In this document: positions 11,722-24,585 of the stretch, in pieces | Position numbering within the stretch: the stretch's first letter is position 1 | How the letters are laid out: every line of letters starts with the position of its first letter | From: Ligustrum vulgare | Lineage: Eukaryota; Streptophyta; Magnoliopsida; Lamiales; Oleaceae | Length of the DNA stretch: 64,000 nt | Direction: 5' to 3' | Assembly: GCA_963555705.1 (NCBI GenBank) | Contig: OY743171.1 | Span: 14,941,352-15,005,351 of the forward strand | Program-made: the position numbers and the translations under genes | Notes under the pieces: model-generated | What the model was told of the DNA's origin: nothing | Database searches by the model: none | The model's input: the letters and a program-made list of their open reading frames with translations, nothing else

Positions 11722-13398
11722 ATTGCAAGAACTCGAACACATGAGAGAAAGGGAAAGGGAAAGGAAAAAGACTAAACCGAGACCTAAGAAGAACAAAATA
11801 CAAATGCAACATGAAGGAAAAACAATTTAGGAAGAAGAAAAACAAGATCAAGCTGAAAACCCCTTATTTAGTCGTTAGTGTTGGTCACCCAATATGGGTG
11901 ACCAGCAACCCGTATTTTTCAACAACATTACTACATAAGTATAAAACGCCTTATTTAGTCTTACGTATCGAATATTTCTTGTTTCAGAATAGTAGGATTG
12001 AGCTTCTTGATCCCCGCTTATGATTATCCTTCAATTTTATTAATATTGGAGCAAAAAATGATATAATTTAGTGATGGAGTATCATTTTGATGTTGTGAAA
12101 ATCGTCATTTCGACACTAATTACTTTATAAGTACATAATTTAAGAGGTTTCATTCATACCACATGTAACCTTGACCCGTTTCAACACTGATTACTTTATA
12201 AGTACATAATTCAAGAGATTTCATATCACATGTAACCTTGACCCATGACAGAAGGGTGATATACCATAAAAATCTTTAAAAGGTAATGATTTTCTATCTT
12301 TTGAATAAACAATGCATTCAAGACTTTCCAGAGGGAAATAATAATAATAATAATAATAAGATGATCATATTGTCTGATGTGGGAAATATCATAAGATCCA
12401 TGTGCAAGAGTTAAATATAAATAAACTTTATCATAAATCAAATTAGAGAATGAAAAAAGGAGTTGAGATGATTGACTGTTAAACCATATTATTTAAATCC
12501 TATGAATAGAAATGTATCATTCGAATGACTATAAATATTGCATTGTGTAATTATGGAATGGCAATTCAGGGTTTTTGAAAAGCAAAACAAGGAACATTTT
12601 TTTTTAATCGAAATTGTCACAAATAGTGAACAAAAGACAAAGAATATCTTTGATCTAGCCCCTAGACACACTGCTATCATAGCTATAGATGCAAGTTCGT
12701 AGGCTGCTGACAGTGGCATATTCCCTTTAAAAAAAAAATAAAAAAAAAAAGGTTAAACCCTCACCTTGGGGGGCCACCTATCCTGCCATAGGCATCGGTG
12801 GAGAATGTAAATTGTAAATTATGTCTCCTAAAATTAAGGTGAATGTGTGATAAGTCATAACTCTGCTTGTCAATGGTCGAAATTCATTTTGCAGAATTCG
12901 AATTCAAACTTTCACTCGATAGCTACGAGCACTTTTTCACCCCTTCCCTTTATCATTCGCAGATGTGTCCTGGGTGCATATTCCAAGTTCTACAATGAAA
13001 TGACAAAAGTCACAATTTACTTCATTGTAAAGCAACTCAGCCTCTGAACCACCTGGAAGAAATCCACTCAACTACCTCCAACTCGAACACATTTTCCTTC
13101 GCAAAAATTAACCTTTAATGCAAAGCTTTTGCCTCTTCATCCTCAACAGACTGACACCTCAAAATAATAAGAATAAATACTCGAAGAATATACATACGCA
13201 TGAAGCATTGATCGTAGCCGCCAACAACAACATATATAGTATCGTTGATAGTCACCAATGATAGTAGCTAGGAGTTCGATCACTTGCTATTAGTGTTGTA
13301 AAATAATTACACAATTATAAAATAATACTTTATTGATTAATCGAAATAACAAACAGTAAAAAATAAATTGTAATTGCTGAAGGGAAGAAATTAGGTTC
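11722..13398. other. No supported gene
   Basis: A purine-rich stretch at 11740-11850 reads QELEHMRERERERKKTKPRP in one + frame but is too short and simple to call a gene. Positions 12337-12359 are an (ATA)n microsatellite. Two similar pieces near 12110-12155 and 12175-12215 share attactttataagtacataat. The block at 12750-13080 is less AT-rich and may be an eroded retroposon or exon, but I recognise nothing in it. Confidence 0.35.
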
Positions 13399-13573
13399 TA
13401 TTCGGTAATACGTATCAATTATAAATTGATTTATTTATATTTTGAGATAAAATCTGTCGCTAAATAGTGGAGAGGAAAATGTGTGTGATTAAAAAGTGAT
13501 TTGAAAAATTGGGTTATTTATAAATTGATTTATAAATTGTAATGATTATGTTAAAGAATAGAGGCTAGATTGT
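13399..13573. mobile_element. MITE-like element, shared-core family
   Basis: The ends TTCTATTCGGTAAT and (complement of the right end) CCTCTATTCTTTAAC form imperfect terminal inverted repeats. The interior has GAGAGGAAAATGTGTGTG and TTAAAAAGTGATTTGAAAAA. The same core appears in the elements at 15229, 17238 (inverted), 34042 and 38982. The size (about 175 bp) and lack of coding fit a MITE, probably hAT-like. No clear TSD was found. Confidence 0.5.
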
Positions 13574-14744
13574 CAAATTGAAGCATGTGTGTTTTACACT
13601 TTGTTCTTAAAACAGATTTGTTACCTCACCGTACGACGGTACGAGCTTCGAGGTTTGTTCGAGTGTATAACTCCTACAATACAACCTAGGAATCAGTAGA
13701 AGTTGTGCACTTCAATCTCTACCTTGACGAACTTGAATTGAATCAGAACATGACCTCCAACACTTCAACATAAAACAAACTAAAAAAATACTCTATGTAG
13801 ACTGGGCAAAACACTATAAAAGAAATTCCGCGTGTAGAATGTTGGAAGGACCGATGAATAAATAGTTTCTAATGGTGACATGAGTTATAGGTGTTACACA
13901 TTACAACTCTATTAACGTGACTCTTTTATCCCTCAATGAACAGCCAATAACGAAAGGAGTTTCAAGATTTTTAGAGTGTAATTGCATAAAAAAAAAAATT
14001 AAATTATAAAAATGACAAAAGTGGACCACGCGAGGGGCCAATTTCGGTTAATTCGATCTAACATTCTTGTACTTAGGTTGCGCCCGCACAAAAGTTCAAG
14101 ACTCGAAAATTAATTTGGATCGAGATTTGCACCCTCGACACTCACGTGAAGAGAGTCTATGGTACGTACACACATGATTACACCATTTTAAAGTGTAACC
14201 AAAAATAAAGTAGTCTTGATTTTGATCATCTTTCTATGTGGGACAAATGTTAATTTTTTCCATCAAAACACATAAACATCTTTTATATTGTTCTCCTTGA
14301 ACTTCAATTTCTCATTCATTCGAGTATCAATTTTGACAAATAAATATATCATTTCGATATTCTCACCGAGAAGAATACAAATCAACTTTGATATTTCACA
14401 AAGAACAAACAAATCCCGCCCAAACTTAACCATTTTATCCATTTTTTCAGCAATTAGTAGAAGTCAGCTAAAGAGTGTCGGACATTTACTAAATGACTCA
14501 TTTCAAAGCAAGAAAATTCACTTTCACTAGCATGTATGTGCCTTATTTATATTCTTTAATTTGAATAATCAATGGAGAATCTCTCCCAAAATAAAATAGG
14601 GATCAGAAGGTTATGACTCGGGGCATTTTTTCTTCCAACCCAAAGAAATGCAACATGATAAGGAACTTTTTACGTTAAGTTTCAATATAATGAAAGTAAG
14701 GATAGAGTATGCCCTACGATCAATCCAAGATCCTGACTCATTGG
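13574..14744. other. No supported gene
   Basis: Low-coding AT-rich DNA. I recognise no domain in the 80-residue frame at 14288-14530, nor any repeat I can name. Confidence 0.35.
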
Positions 14745-14793
14745 TTGGTGCAAAGGTGTTGTTTGACTTTAATACTTCACACCTTTGCACCAA
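14745..14793. other. Perfect 15-bp hairpin
   Basis: TTGGTGCAAAGGTGT at 14745-14759 is exactly complementary to ACACCTTTGCACCAA at 14779-14793, with a 19-nt loop. It may be a hairpin transcript or the inner end of a small inverted-repeat element. Nothing else around it identifies it. Confidence 0.6.
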
Positions 14794-15228
14794 CAAATAT
14801 GTTGGTCCTACATGACAATGGGGCACATTCCTAGTGGTGATGAATGACATTATTATTATAAAGAGAATTTTAGTGTAAAATGATCAACATTTCAATAATT
14901 CATAAAGTAATGAATTATTATTTTTATTCAGGTTTTATTGAGATCATATTTGAAAGCAACTGTATATATATTATTAAATTAATAGTTTATATAGTAAAAT
15001 TTAAAAATGAAAAAAAAATAATATATTATATAAGCAACAACGTTTTAAATAAAGTAATATTTTAAATCATTTCATGAAGTAAAAAAATAATAATCTTAGC
15101 TAATTTTATTTATATTAAGATTCCTAATTGAAAATAAATAAATAAATAAATTAATTAATTAATATCAAGCAAACGACTCAATTTACACTTTATGAAATAA
15201 TAAGTGTCACTTATTTAATGAATAAAAC
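14794..15228. other. Very AT-rich spacer
   Basis: Nothing recognisable. The 61-residue frame at 14880-15065 is AT-rich chance coding. Confidence 0.35.
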
Positions 15229-15406
15229 TCCGTTTGGCAGGTGAAATAAGATAAGTGAAATTTGATTTATAATGTGTATTATTTGAGTTTTCTAGGTAAG
15301 GTGTGTTGTTAAAAATTGAAGAGAGAAAATATGTGAAGTTAAAAAGTGATTTTAAAAAATTGTGCCCATTATAATTTGAATTTATAAATCTAACAAAACA
15401 TAGCCT
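15229..15406. mobile_element. MITE-like element, shared-core family
   Basis: It begins CTCCGTTTGGCAGG and ends AACAAAACATAGCC, which are weak inverted repeats. The core GAGAGAAAATATGTG then GTTAAAAAGTGATTTTAAAAA matches the neighbouring MITE-like elements. No TSD is evident. Confidence 0.45.
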
Positions 15407-17237
15407 AAGCTAAAGGGAAACTAAACTTTATCTAATTTGACTAATTATTTATTAAAATAATACAACATAAATATTAAGAGATAGTCATTTTTTTTAAAAA
15501 AAAAAAAAAATCATATTTGTTTGACTAAATGAGGGAAAATTTCATCACCAATCCCCAACTATTGTCACTATAGCATGTCAATCCCTAAATTCTTAAAATA
15601 GATATATTGTCCTCCACAGTTCTTTGGGAATTGGGTAGCAAGTCTTGAACAACGGAAACTCTCTAAATCTCCATTAAATCATTGTTCGCCTATCACAATC
15701 ATACCAATTCAAGTTGAAATAAAACTTAACTTCATTAATTAGACACATGAGGGTCATGTGACAATTTACATAAATTTAGAAATCTAAATCATTTTCCATG
15801 AATTATAGAAATATAATAAAAGTTTCAAACTAACTTACTGCTTAAACATTGAAACCAACTTGATATTCGAGCTGTAAGTTGGAAATCAATAATGCAATTT
15901 TACCAATAAATAGAATGATGAATTCGGGTTGAATGGTTTTTGGTATCAAGAACCGATTGAAAACTTAAGTAGCTAGAATCTAATTGAACTAGTCGATTAG
16001 GTTCAATTCTGATTTGATTCGACCCGATCGATAACCCACATAAACTGCTAGATAAGCTCCCCGTCTTCGAAAATATTTTTATATACATGAGTCGACATTA
16101 CATTAAATAAGATTTGAACCTATTTTATTTAGTATCCAGTGTTGTTGGATGTCTTACCAACCATACCAAAAAGTGGATCACAGCTGAAAAGACATCACTA
16201 GTGAAGCAGCCTAGAAATTACACGTACAAACTCTCTAATGAAAGAAAAGCTGACCAAATTAAGATATAGAAAGTAGACACTTGGACCAAAACAATTAATA
16301 TTAATTACAGTACTAATTAACTAATTAACACTGTCTGGGGACACCGAACGTAAGACACCTACTACTTTAGTTGCTAAACAGCACATCTTGTCCAAATATT
16401 CTCAGTAAAAGACAGTCTAATTCTTGTTCTTGCTTCACATTTGGACTGCAACATTTGTGTTTCTCTCTCTTTAATCACGCAGTACTCGGAAAAAAAGAAA
16501 AATGAGATAATGTAGAATATGTAAGGGTACCAAAATTATGACGGTTTGGAATATTTTATCTACATTAATCAATTAATATTAGGGCTCTAAGTACAAATTG
16601 AGCTATTAGATTAATCAAATCTCCTAGTTCTCCTCCCATCTCGATCAAATTTTGAATCATCGCCAGTTCGATAACCCGACTAACTTTGGAAATACCGACC
16701 CAATAGGGGCAGAGTCACAGATCGAAAAATTTAACATTTTTTCTGGTCATCTATAATTGTGATATATGCTGATAATATTTCATGACAGGGAGGAATCAAA
16801 TCTTAATTTGCATAATATATATTCTAGAAATATAATATGTAATTTCTTGTTTGCTGCAAAATTTATGTTTGGTTAATCGTTTATAAAAAGTTGTTTATAA
16901 TTAGCAACATGTCAATATTTAATATTTTTTTAAAAGTCTAAAATGGTGAACGAGAATCTTTTACCAACTTAAATTATTGATTTTCAAAAAAAAAAAAAAA
17001 TGATCAATGAGAAGGTTACAGCCGTTTATAAATAAAATTTTTACCGAATGGATGAAATAAAATAAGTAAGGGATCGAAGCAATCGACGAAACTGAAAATT
17101 TCCTATGTTTGACTATCCAAAATTATTTATAAACAAAGAATATTGTACATTCTAGGTAAAAATACGTGGTTGAAAAATAATATTGAAAATATGAATGATT
17201 AAAAAGTGTTTTAGAAAAGTGTGATATTTTTAAATTC
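15407..17237. other. No supported gene; MITE and MULE-like scraps
   Basis: At 15533-15600 the sequence gggaaaatttcatcaccaatcccc resembles a Mutator-type terminal repeat, but no matching second end was found. Positions 17105-17237 carry another partial copy of the shared MITE core (GATTAAAAAGTGTTTTAGAAAA). The rest is AT-rich without coding signal. The 62-residue minus frame at 15900-16088 has no motif. Confidence 0.35.
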
Positions 17238-17383
17238 AGCCTTTGTTAGATATCTTGTTTATAAACAACAACACATTTTCTGAAATCACTTTTTCCCAAC
17301 CCACTTTTTAATAACAAATTTTTAACTTAAAAACATCACATTCTTATCTATAAACAAAAATAAAAAATTATTAAACGAAGGCT
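17238..17383. mobile_element. MITE, inverted member of the shared-core family
   Basis: The ends AGCCTTTGTTAGAT and (complement) AGCCTTCGTTTAAT form inverted repeats. The interior on the minus strand has AAAAAGTGATTTCAGAAAATG, the core also seen at 13.4, 15.3, 34.1 and 39.0 kb. It has no coding capacity. No TSD was recognised. Confidence 0.6.
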
Positions 17384-18811
17384 TATTTATAAGCAAGTTA
17401 TCAAACACAGTGCAAGTCTCAAAAATAATATTGTCAATTATGTAAATAATAATTTAAGTAATTTCCTAGTTCATGCTTTAATAGATTTACACAAAACTTT
17501 CATGCCCTAGAATCTGGCGTCTACACAATTCAAAAATAATCAACAATATTAAAATGATACTTACTTTGATTCGTGTTGTTCATTTCTGTTGCAGTAAACC
17601 AAAGGTTGAATAGAATAATTTTCTCCATTGCTATCCCTTGCAGTTTCCTTAATGGTTAAGAGACCTCTTTTTTTGTACATTTACTTTTCAAAAACATGTA
17701 TCTAATAAGCAGCGAAAGAGGGAGTAGTTATAGAGAGTGACGATCTCCTTATTTCAAACTCACATATGGTTTCAACCTTTTTTACACCCTCGCTATTTAT
17801 GATTAAAATATTATCGTTCAATATATTAATATACAATAACGTGAATTTAATATTAAAATATTGCAAACCTAATAGTTACATGGAGCATAAAATTGAAATA
17901 AAATTATTCCATCATGTTGTACCATAATAAAAGTTTGTATGGATGTGAGCACTATTCTTCTTAGAAAATACAACACCACTAACAACTCGCCACGTAGGAA
18001 ATTTTGGCTCCAATTATGTAAGATCTTTCTCAGAAATTGTGATATATTATTCTATATCTTACAAAGGATTACAAGATTTGTGATCCAATATTTCCAACTT
18101 TTGTTAAGAATTTCGGACCAACATATACTACTGTAACGTTGTCTAGACTAATTTATAATGAAATTTTTAGGTTAATATAACCATAGTTTATAGAATAAAT
18201 TAATTGATTACAAGGTTGTCTTTTACTCTTAAAAGAAGGAAGTTCACTATTCTGTCTATTTAAGACAAGGGTAATTATATTCAAACAACATTTTTTTTTT
18301 ATATTTACATCGCAGTTTAATTGGAAGAAAGATCTTCAATATTAATTTACTTTTGCTCTTATGTTCTCAATTTTTTTATTGCATTATTATTCATAACATA
18401 TAATTAATTAACATATTTTGTTTCTAATCACGATTTCTATTCAAATATTCTGTTAATTTGCATTGAAAAGATGTGTAAACATTTTGTTTAACTTTTGTAT
18501 TAATTATTTATTTTGATTATTTAAAAGTATGAGAGATAAATAAGTATTTTTGGCTCTCGTAACAAATATTTTGGACGAAAATCGTCTCTAAAAATAAAAT
18601 GTAAAAATTAATAAAGAGTTGATGATCAAAAAAAAAAAATCATTAAAAAAAATTTAAAAATTGGCATGGTAAATGTTAAAAAATGAAAACTTAGGAATCT
18701 TCATCGCAATTAAAATGTGATGTTATTAACAAAAAGTGTGATGTCAATATATTTACCTTTAAGACAATTCTTTGTTTCGCGGAGAGGAATATTATGGAGT
18801 CCTTTAAGTGA

Positions 18812-18813
<2 letters not shown>

Positions 18814-18849
<36 letters not shown>
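18814..18849. repeat. (TAA)n microsatellite
   Basis: About twelve TAA units in a row. Confidence 0.9.
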
Positions 18850-18850
<1 letters not shown>

Positions 18851-18923
18851 CGTATTTTAGGGAGTAAATTAATTGATCATGAGACCGTACAATTCAGAAA
18901 ATCAAAATTTGATTTAAAATTTG

Positions 18924-18926
<3 letters not shown>

Positions 18927-18969
<43 letters not shown>
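18927..18969. repeat. (TA)n microsatellite
   Basis: Uninterrupted alternating TA over 43 bases. Confidence 0.9.
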
Positions 18970-18972
<3 letters not shown>

Positions 18973-21204
18973 AAATCTGTTAAAAGTCTTGGACACAACC
19001 ATCATTTTTTGTTCGGCGTGACTCTTTTTCAAGCTGTATATTACGATTTCAATTGTTCCTTAAGTGAAAATTTGTCTATTAAATACATATTTATCAAGTA
19101 TTTCTATATGAACTAGGGAATTCTAACAAAATGTTTCGCCCGCCCTATGCTACTATTAAGGAAAAGTAACCTTCATTTTCTGCGTCAAGCATGATTATTT
19201 TTCGAGATACAGCACAATAGATAAGTTGGTGAAATTCTCAATTCGATGCTTATTCATCAAGCGATTTCATAAGAATCAATAATTAGTAACAAGTTTTCTT
19301 CCTATGCTATTAGTTAAGGACGATTAGATAGTCTATTTAATTGAGATTTGGTGTAGGTATTGTCATCAATTTGCTCAGAAACTACGTACCCAAAATCAGA
19401 TGCATGAAATTGACCTTAAACCTAATCCGTCGGCGCATGCGTATGTTTATGCATTAGAACTCAACATTCAAAAATCAAAATACAAAAGAAAAATGAATGC
19501 TTTGCTGGCTGGCACTCATGAACCCCACCCCCACCGCCTTTTTCAATATTCAGTAGCTGCCGCCTGTGACTGATTTTTCAGACTAAAAATCGTCCCAACA
19601 AAATCAATAAATATAGAGGGAGACACTGTGCTGGTGAAACCGTGATATTCTAATTTATTAAATAATGTTTGCTGTTCAATTTAATAAAAAGAATAAAAAT
19701 GCGATTCTAATGCATCCACATATACGCTTTTGGCCATTTACAGAATGAGAATCTTGCCCTATTGTTCACAATGCACTCATATTCTTTTTTCTCCATTTGA
19801 ATTTGTAAAAATCAGATTGTATGTATATTTTATTTGTATAATTACTGTGTGATCCGTGTATATATTCATACAAGTATTCTCGTAAGTCGTAAGTGCTAAA
19901 TTTTGCCTTTTTCTGAACGACTCAATTATGTGTGTGCATACATATCCACGTGCACGCACACAACCATTTTCTCCCTCAAATTTTATAGCTCACAGTTTTA
20001 TATTATGAATGTAATGATCAAATGATTTTCAACCAAAAAGGCTATAATTTCATTAATATGTAACTTTTATGTATCTTTTATATTTTTTATTTTTAATTCA
20101 TATTTGTCCTTCTATGAAAACAATAAAAAAAACCAATCGATTTTTATAATAATATTTACTTGGCACATATTCATTCATCAAGTAATGTAATGTAATGCCA
20201 TGTATTAATGTCGATCTTTGAATATGATTTGGAGTCAAGGCATCAACAATATCGCCTTCGCTTCATCCCAAGCATATGTTACTTGCATACTTGGAACGTA
20301 AAGCGTTAGACATGCAAGATTGGAGCCTTTCTGAATACAAAAGGTGGGAGAGACGGTGATCATACTCGCTCCTAAGCTCAACTCCGTCAAAGTGAAATAA
20401 GAAAAAGATTGAGTACGATAGTAAAGCTAAAGGAGAAGAAAAACATGAATCGAGTATATAGTTAAAGATGAGAATACCAAATACTGATTATCATTTTCAA
20501 GTCATTAAGCCCTTGTTTGAGCCCCATTTTATGGAAAAAGTTTGTGAATAATGTGGTTTTGAATAGTTTTTTGGGAGAATGTTTGAAAAGTAAAAAATGG
20601 TAGACTTGACTAAGATGGATGGTTGAAGGGGATGTCTATGTCTAAGATGGATGGTTCACTAGTCAATGAGATGATAATCATGCAGTTATATCGCCTTGAA
20701 AGAAGTTTTTGATGAGATGTTGGCCTGCCCTCAATGAGTTGGAAAAGATCATCAGCAAGGCGATGGAATGTGACCTCAATGCCTCAGAGAGATGTCGAAG
20801 AGGTGACAGAATATGGCCTCATCACTTCAAAATAACCATGCTTATATGGCATTTTGTTGAGTCAACAACCACGAGCACTGTCATGTGGGAAAAAAATACA
20901 TAACATGACTTGACGTCAAACAAGAATTAGGTAAGCTCTTCGGATAACTTATGGACTTCTCTCTATGGATAAGAAAATGCTATGTTCCCAGTTAAAATAT
21001 GAGAATTCCAAGTCAGCAAAGAAATATGTGAGTTTCAGTTATGCCATGAAATACAATGACAGTAAGAGGTGGACCCCACATCGTGTTTGATCATGGCTCC
21101 ACGTTAGATTACTTGTGTTGAGAGTTTTAGGCTTAGAATTACCAGGTTGGGATCCTTTTTGTCATCTACCATCCCCTATATTCAAGAGGAAAAAATGGAG
21201 GAGT

Positions 21205-21602
21205 TGGCTTATTACAATAGCTGACCACGTGATAGTACATCCTGACCGAAATACTTGGGTTCTTACGAAGTACAAAGCAGTTTACTTTACTAGTTCAACT
21301 GTCCTAATGTCAGAATAAATGTTTGAAGAGTTGGGGTTTGTAAAACTCTGGGTAGTGCATGAATTGACCTCCAAGTCGTGTACCTTGCTCGCTAATTGTA
21401 GTCTCTAGGAAATTGAAACAATTTGATACTCAGGTCGCTAATCTTATCTATTATCTTCATATCGTGCATTGCATGAGCTCATTTGTGTTGGTATAGGTCG
21501 ACGTGAGATTTGTACTACATGTCAGGTCATGCATCATCAAATATGCCATATTGTTACCCCATGCATCATCGATTGTAATCCACGTCAGATCGTGCATCAA
21601 CA
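21205..21602 (-). repeat. 3' LTR of Tat-type gypsy element (approximate)
   Basis: It starts TGGCTTATTACAATAGC and ends GCATCAACA. It aligns along its length with 31091-31479, sharing for example CTAATGTCAGAATAA, ACTCTGGGTAG, ACCTTGCTCGCT and GTCAGATCGTG. By eye the copies are roughly three-quarters identical, so this is an old insertion. Confidence 0.7.
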
Positions 21603-22007
21603 ATTGCGACTAAGAGCTGGACTGAGAATTTTCAGGTCTATCGCTATCACTAAATCTATTCCTCGTATGGTGATAGATCACGTGGACTAAAAAATATGAT
21701 GATGCTAGTGCTGCATGTATGTTCAACATAGGGGAGCAGAAACTGGCTGTGTCAGCGGTGTGCACTGACAGTTGCACGCCGTTCATTTTAGTTTAGTGGT
21801 TTAATGTGTCTCTTCAAATTCTATGCCTACATTCAATGCTATGACTATGTAAGGGAAGGTTCTACCTTAGATTCTTTTCTACCTTTTGCTAAAAGTTTCT
21901 AAATCATTTTGCCTTTGCACGACTCGGCTTTAAACTCGCTCTAAGTCCTTTTGCACGACCAGAAACTCAGTTCGTTCAACAGGTACTTTTATTTTTCTCC
22001 TTTAATC

Positions 22008-24585
22008 ATGAGTCAATCCGATAGCCAAAATATAGGGGTGGGTTCATGTTGTAATCAGAACGAAGAATTTGACCCGATGTTGAAGACTAGTTAGGACGAT
22101 TCTGACCACAATACTATTAGTGATCAGATCGTCCATTCCATGGACGTCCAGCCCATTAGGTGCATCCATGATTCTGACATTCCTAGGAACCCTAGTATTT
22201 CGGCCCTATCGTTCGCACACATACCAAATCCCTTAGAGAAGCCTTCGGGCACTCAAGTTATTATCCTTCCTAAGTCACTGAGGACTACTATGACCAAAAT
22301 GATGCTTGAGGTTGGACTTTGTTTTCTCTTACCCTGGATCATAATCGATTATCTTAGACACTAGGAAATAGCTCCTTCATAGATCATACCAAATGGGTGG
22401 AGAACGATCTTAAGATTTATAATAATATGGCATAAGATGGGGTTTGGGGTGCCTGAAGTGAAAGAGTTCAATTCCATTTCAAACTTCCAATCTGACCATA
22501 AGGATTCCGGGTGGTACTACCTTATGGCCCGATATTTGTTGGATTTATCAAATCGTAAGTGTACGATATCATAAACAATTAATAAAGTGGACTTTTGAAT
22601 CCTAGTTTTCAATCCCACAAGGCACAGTTTATTTGTTATCAATTCACTTTGATCTAGGGTTCCTAGACTAAGGCAAGTACTATACTATGAAATTTAAGGA
22701 ACAAAAGAATTAAATAACGGCAATAAATTGAAACTTCACCAAATAAAGAATTCAAAGAACTAAGAAATAAAAAGTTAAGCTAATTAGTTCATGCATTAAG
22801 ATCAACAATAAAATCAATAAATAAAAACATAACACCAACTTGAGAATTGAAATAAAATGCAAAAGATTAAATCTACATCGTCAACCCCGAATTAAAAACG
22901 TAGCTACTCAAGTTTTTTGAAAGAAAAACAATAAATAAAACTATAGATAAACCTAAAATTGTGAAGATTGAAAGCCAAACATTATCTTGCATCAAGAATC
23001 CATCCAAAAATTTGTTGATCTTCACAATCCTTTGCCTTCTTCCCTTGAATTGAATCTTACAATTTGAATAATGTGGAATAGAGACTCTCATAGAGGTCTA
23101 ATTTTCATGCCTCTAGCTTGTCTCTCCGAAATTAGGATAACATTAGGTTAATAAAGAGAAGAATTGAGTGAACAATCATTTTTTTTAGGCCCAATTACAG
23201 CACAGCCATAAAGATGCACGACTGGGCAATAGAAAATGATTTGATGTTGAGTGGCCGAACGGTTATCTCAAATCTTGCAATTTCGACTTTTTCATTTCGT
23301 TTAAATTGGTCAACTTCTTTTATTTGCTCTTCAGGCCCTTCAACTTCCAATTAGATCAATTTAGTCCCCAAACTTCCATTTCTTTTCAATTAACTCTTTT
23401 CTTCCCTTGGTTTCATCAGGACCTCGAACCTCTTCCTTCTTTCACTTTAGCTCTAATTTTGCACATCAATTGATTTCATCAACTTCCATGTGCAAGATTT
23501 AGCTCCTATTTTCATCCAATTGCGATGTATTTGCTTCAATTCTTCCAATTTCTTGATTTTAGGATAAAACGTGAAATAATTACAAATAACAATAAATTTG
23601 GTTGAATTTATTCTTGAACAACAATACATTACCCTAATTTTGACATGTAAGTAAGTGTATAAAATACACTTATCACCCGACCATGCATAGGAGGCAGGTG
23701 TTAGACATGCCTGATTCAATTCGGGGTTAGAAAGACAACTGGTGTTGTTATGTTGGGGGATCAAGGAAATCCCCCTAGATGAACTGGATTCGTCTTGCCT
23801 ACACACTTCAGAAACTTGAGCACATTTTTGCTTCTTAACTTCAGATCTGACTATCTAATCGTACTTATATTTCATTTTTTTCGGCTCAAGTTTCTTTCAC
23901 ATGATCAAAGGAGCTCGAATAGAAGATAGAGCAATCTCATCAGCTCAGACGATTCTCCAAATTTTACCAAGTTCTAATAACTAAAGAAAACCTCTATCAG
24001 GCCGCACTTTCATCACTCTCGCAATCTGATTTCATTCCTCCATCTTCAAACTTTAAGTAATTTATTTCTTCTAAATTATTTATTTTTTCTATTGCTAGGT
24101 CTAACATTCACTAATGCTTTTTGTGTCTTGCAGACCAATTTCGACCTCAAAAAAAAAAAGAGAGAATGACTCTCCTTACTGCTGCCTAGGAATGTATGCT
24201 TATGCCGGACGGACTAAAAGTTACCTCACACGTGAGGTTGAAAGCTTGTGCCATGATAGAACACAACGAGGAACTGATAAGACACCCTGTAAGGGAGAGG
24301 TACAATAATACCGCTTTTGAAAATGAAACGTGTGAGATGGCTGAGAGATTCACTACACTAAAGAAGAGCTTGGGCGAAGATCTAAATAAACCTTGGTCTG
24401 GTAAGTTTGAGGAAGAGAGGAACCTACAGAAGGATGCCAAATTTCTGGTTGCAGCTCATGCGAAAGAAATTAAAAATGCTAAGGCTGAAGCAATGAGTGA
24501 ATACAAGGACTCCGTGGAATACGAGGTTGACCACATGGACACATATATTATGGCCTTGGAGAACTTGCTGAAGAAGCTCTCCTAG
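22008..24585 (+). pseudogene. Antisense ORF remnant of the Tat-type element
   Basis: On the strand opposite to gag-pol, an ATG at 22008 opens MSQSDSQNIGVGSCCNQNEE, with an in-frame stop near 22090. The same frame continues to 22364. Further down, GFGVPEVKEF and DSGWYYL resemble the plant-specific gag/transposase-like domain often annotated in such antisense ORFs. A probable solo LTR interrupts it at 22533-23675. The last part (24196-24585) encodes a charged, helix-rich segment likely to form a coiled coil, containing MAERFTTLKKSLGEDL and ending MALENLLKKLS. Some Tat/Grande-type elements carry an ORF of unknown function in this antisense position. It is not intact here; the family match is by recollection of motif style only. 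Confidence 0.5.
22533..23675 (-). mobile_element. Probable solo LTR inside the antisense ORF, TSD CCCGA
   Basis: It is flanked on both sides by CCCGA (22528-22532 and 23676-23680). The right end GTGTATAAAATACACTTATCA is shared with the LTR at 58490-59896. The left part has GTAAGTGTACG, AATAAAGTGGAC and TCAATCCCACA, matching GCAAGTGCACG, AATAAAGTGGAC and TCGATCCCACA there, so both belong to one gypsy family. No internal region is present. The left terminus is not a canonical TG, so the exact start is less certain than the right end. Confidence 0.7.

Larger units (their letters stand above)
17384..21204. other. No supported gene; microsatellites and a MITE scrap
   Basis: Long AT-rich interval with two microsatellites (annotated separately). 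Near 20512 agcccttgtttgagccccat resembles the left end of the small MITE at the centre of the foldback element at 54.1 kb. Frames at 17939-18136, 19777-19959 and 20709-20903 show no domain. Host regulatory sequence could lie here, but nothing supports it. Confidence 0.35.

Noticed and set aside
12750..13080. Possible exon or tRNA-derived SINE in less AT-rich DNA
   Set aside because: No A/B boxes, A-tail, TSD or protein motif could be identified.
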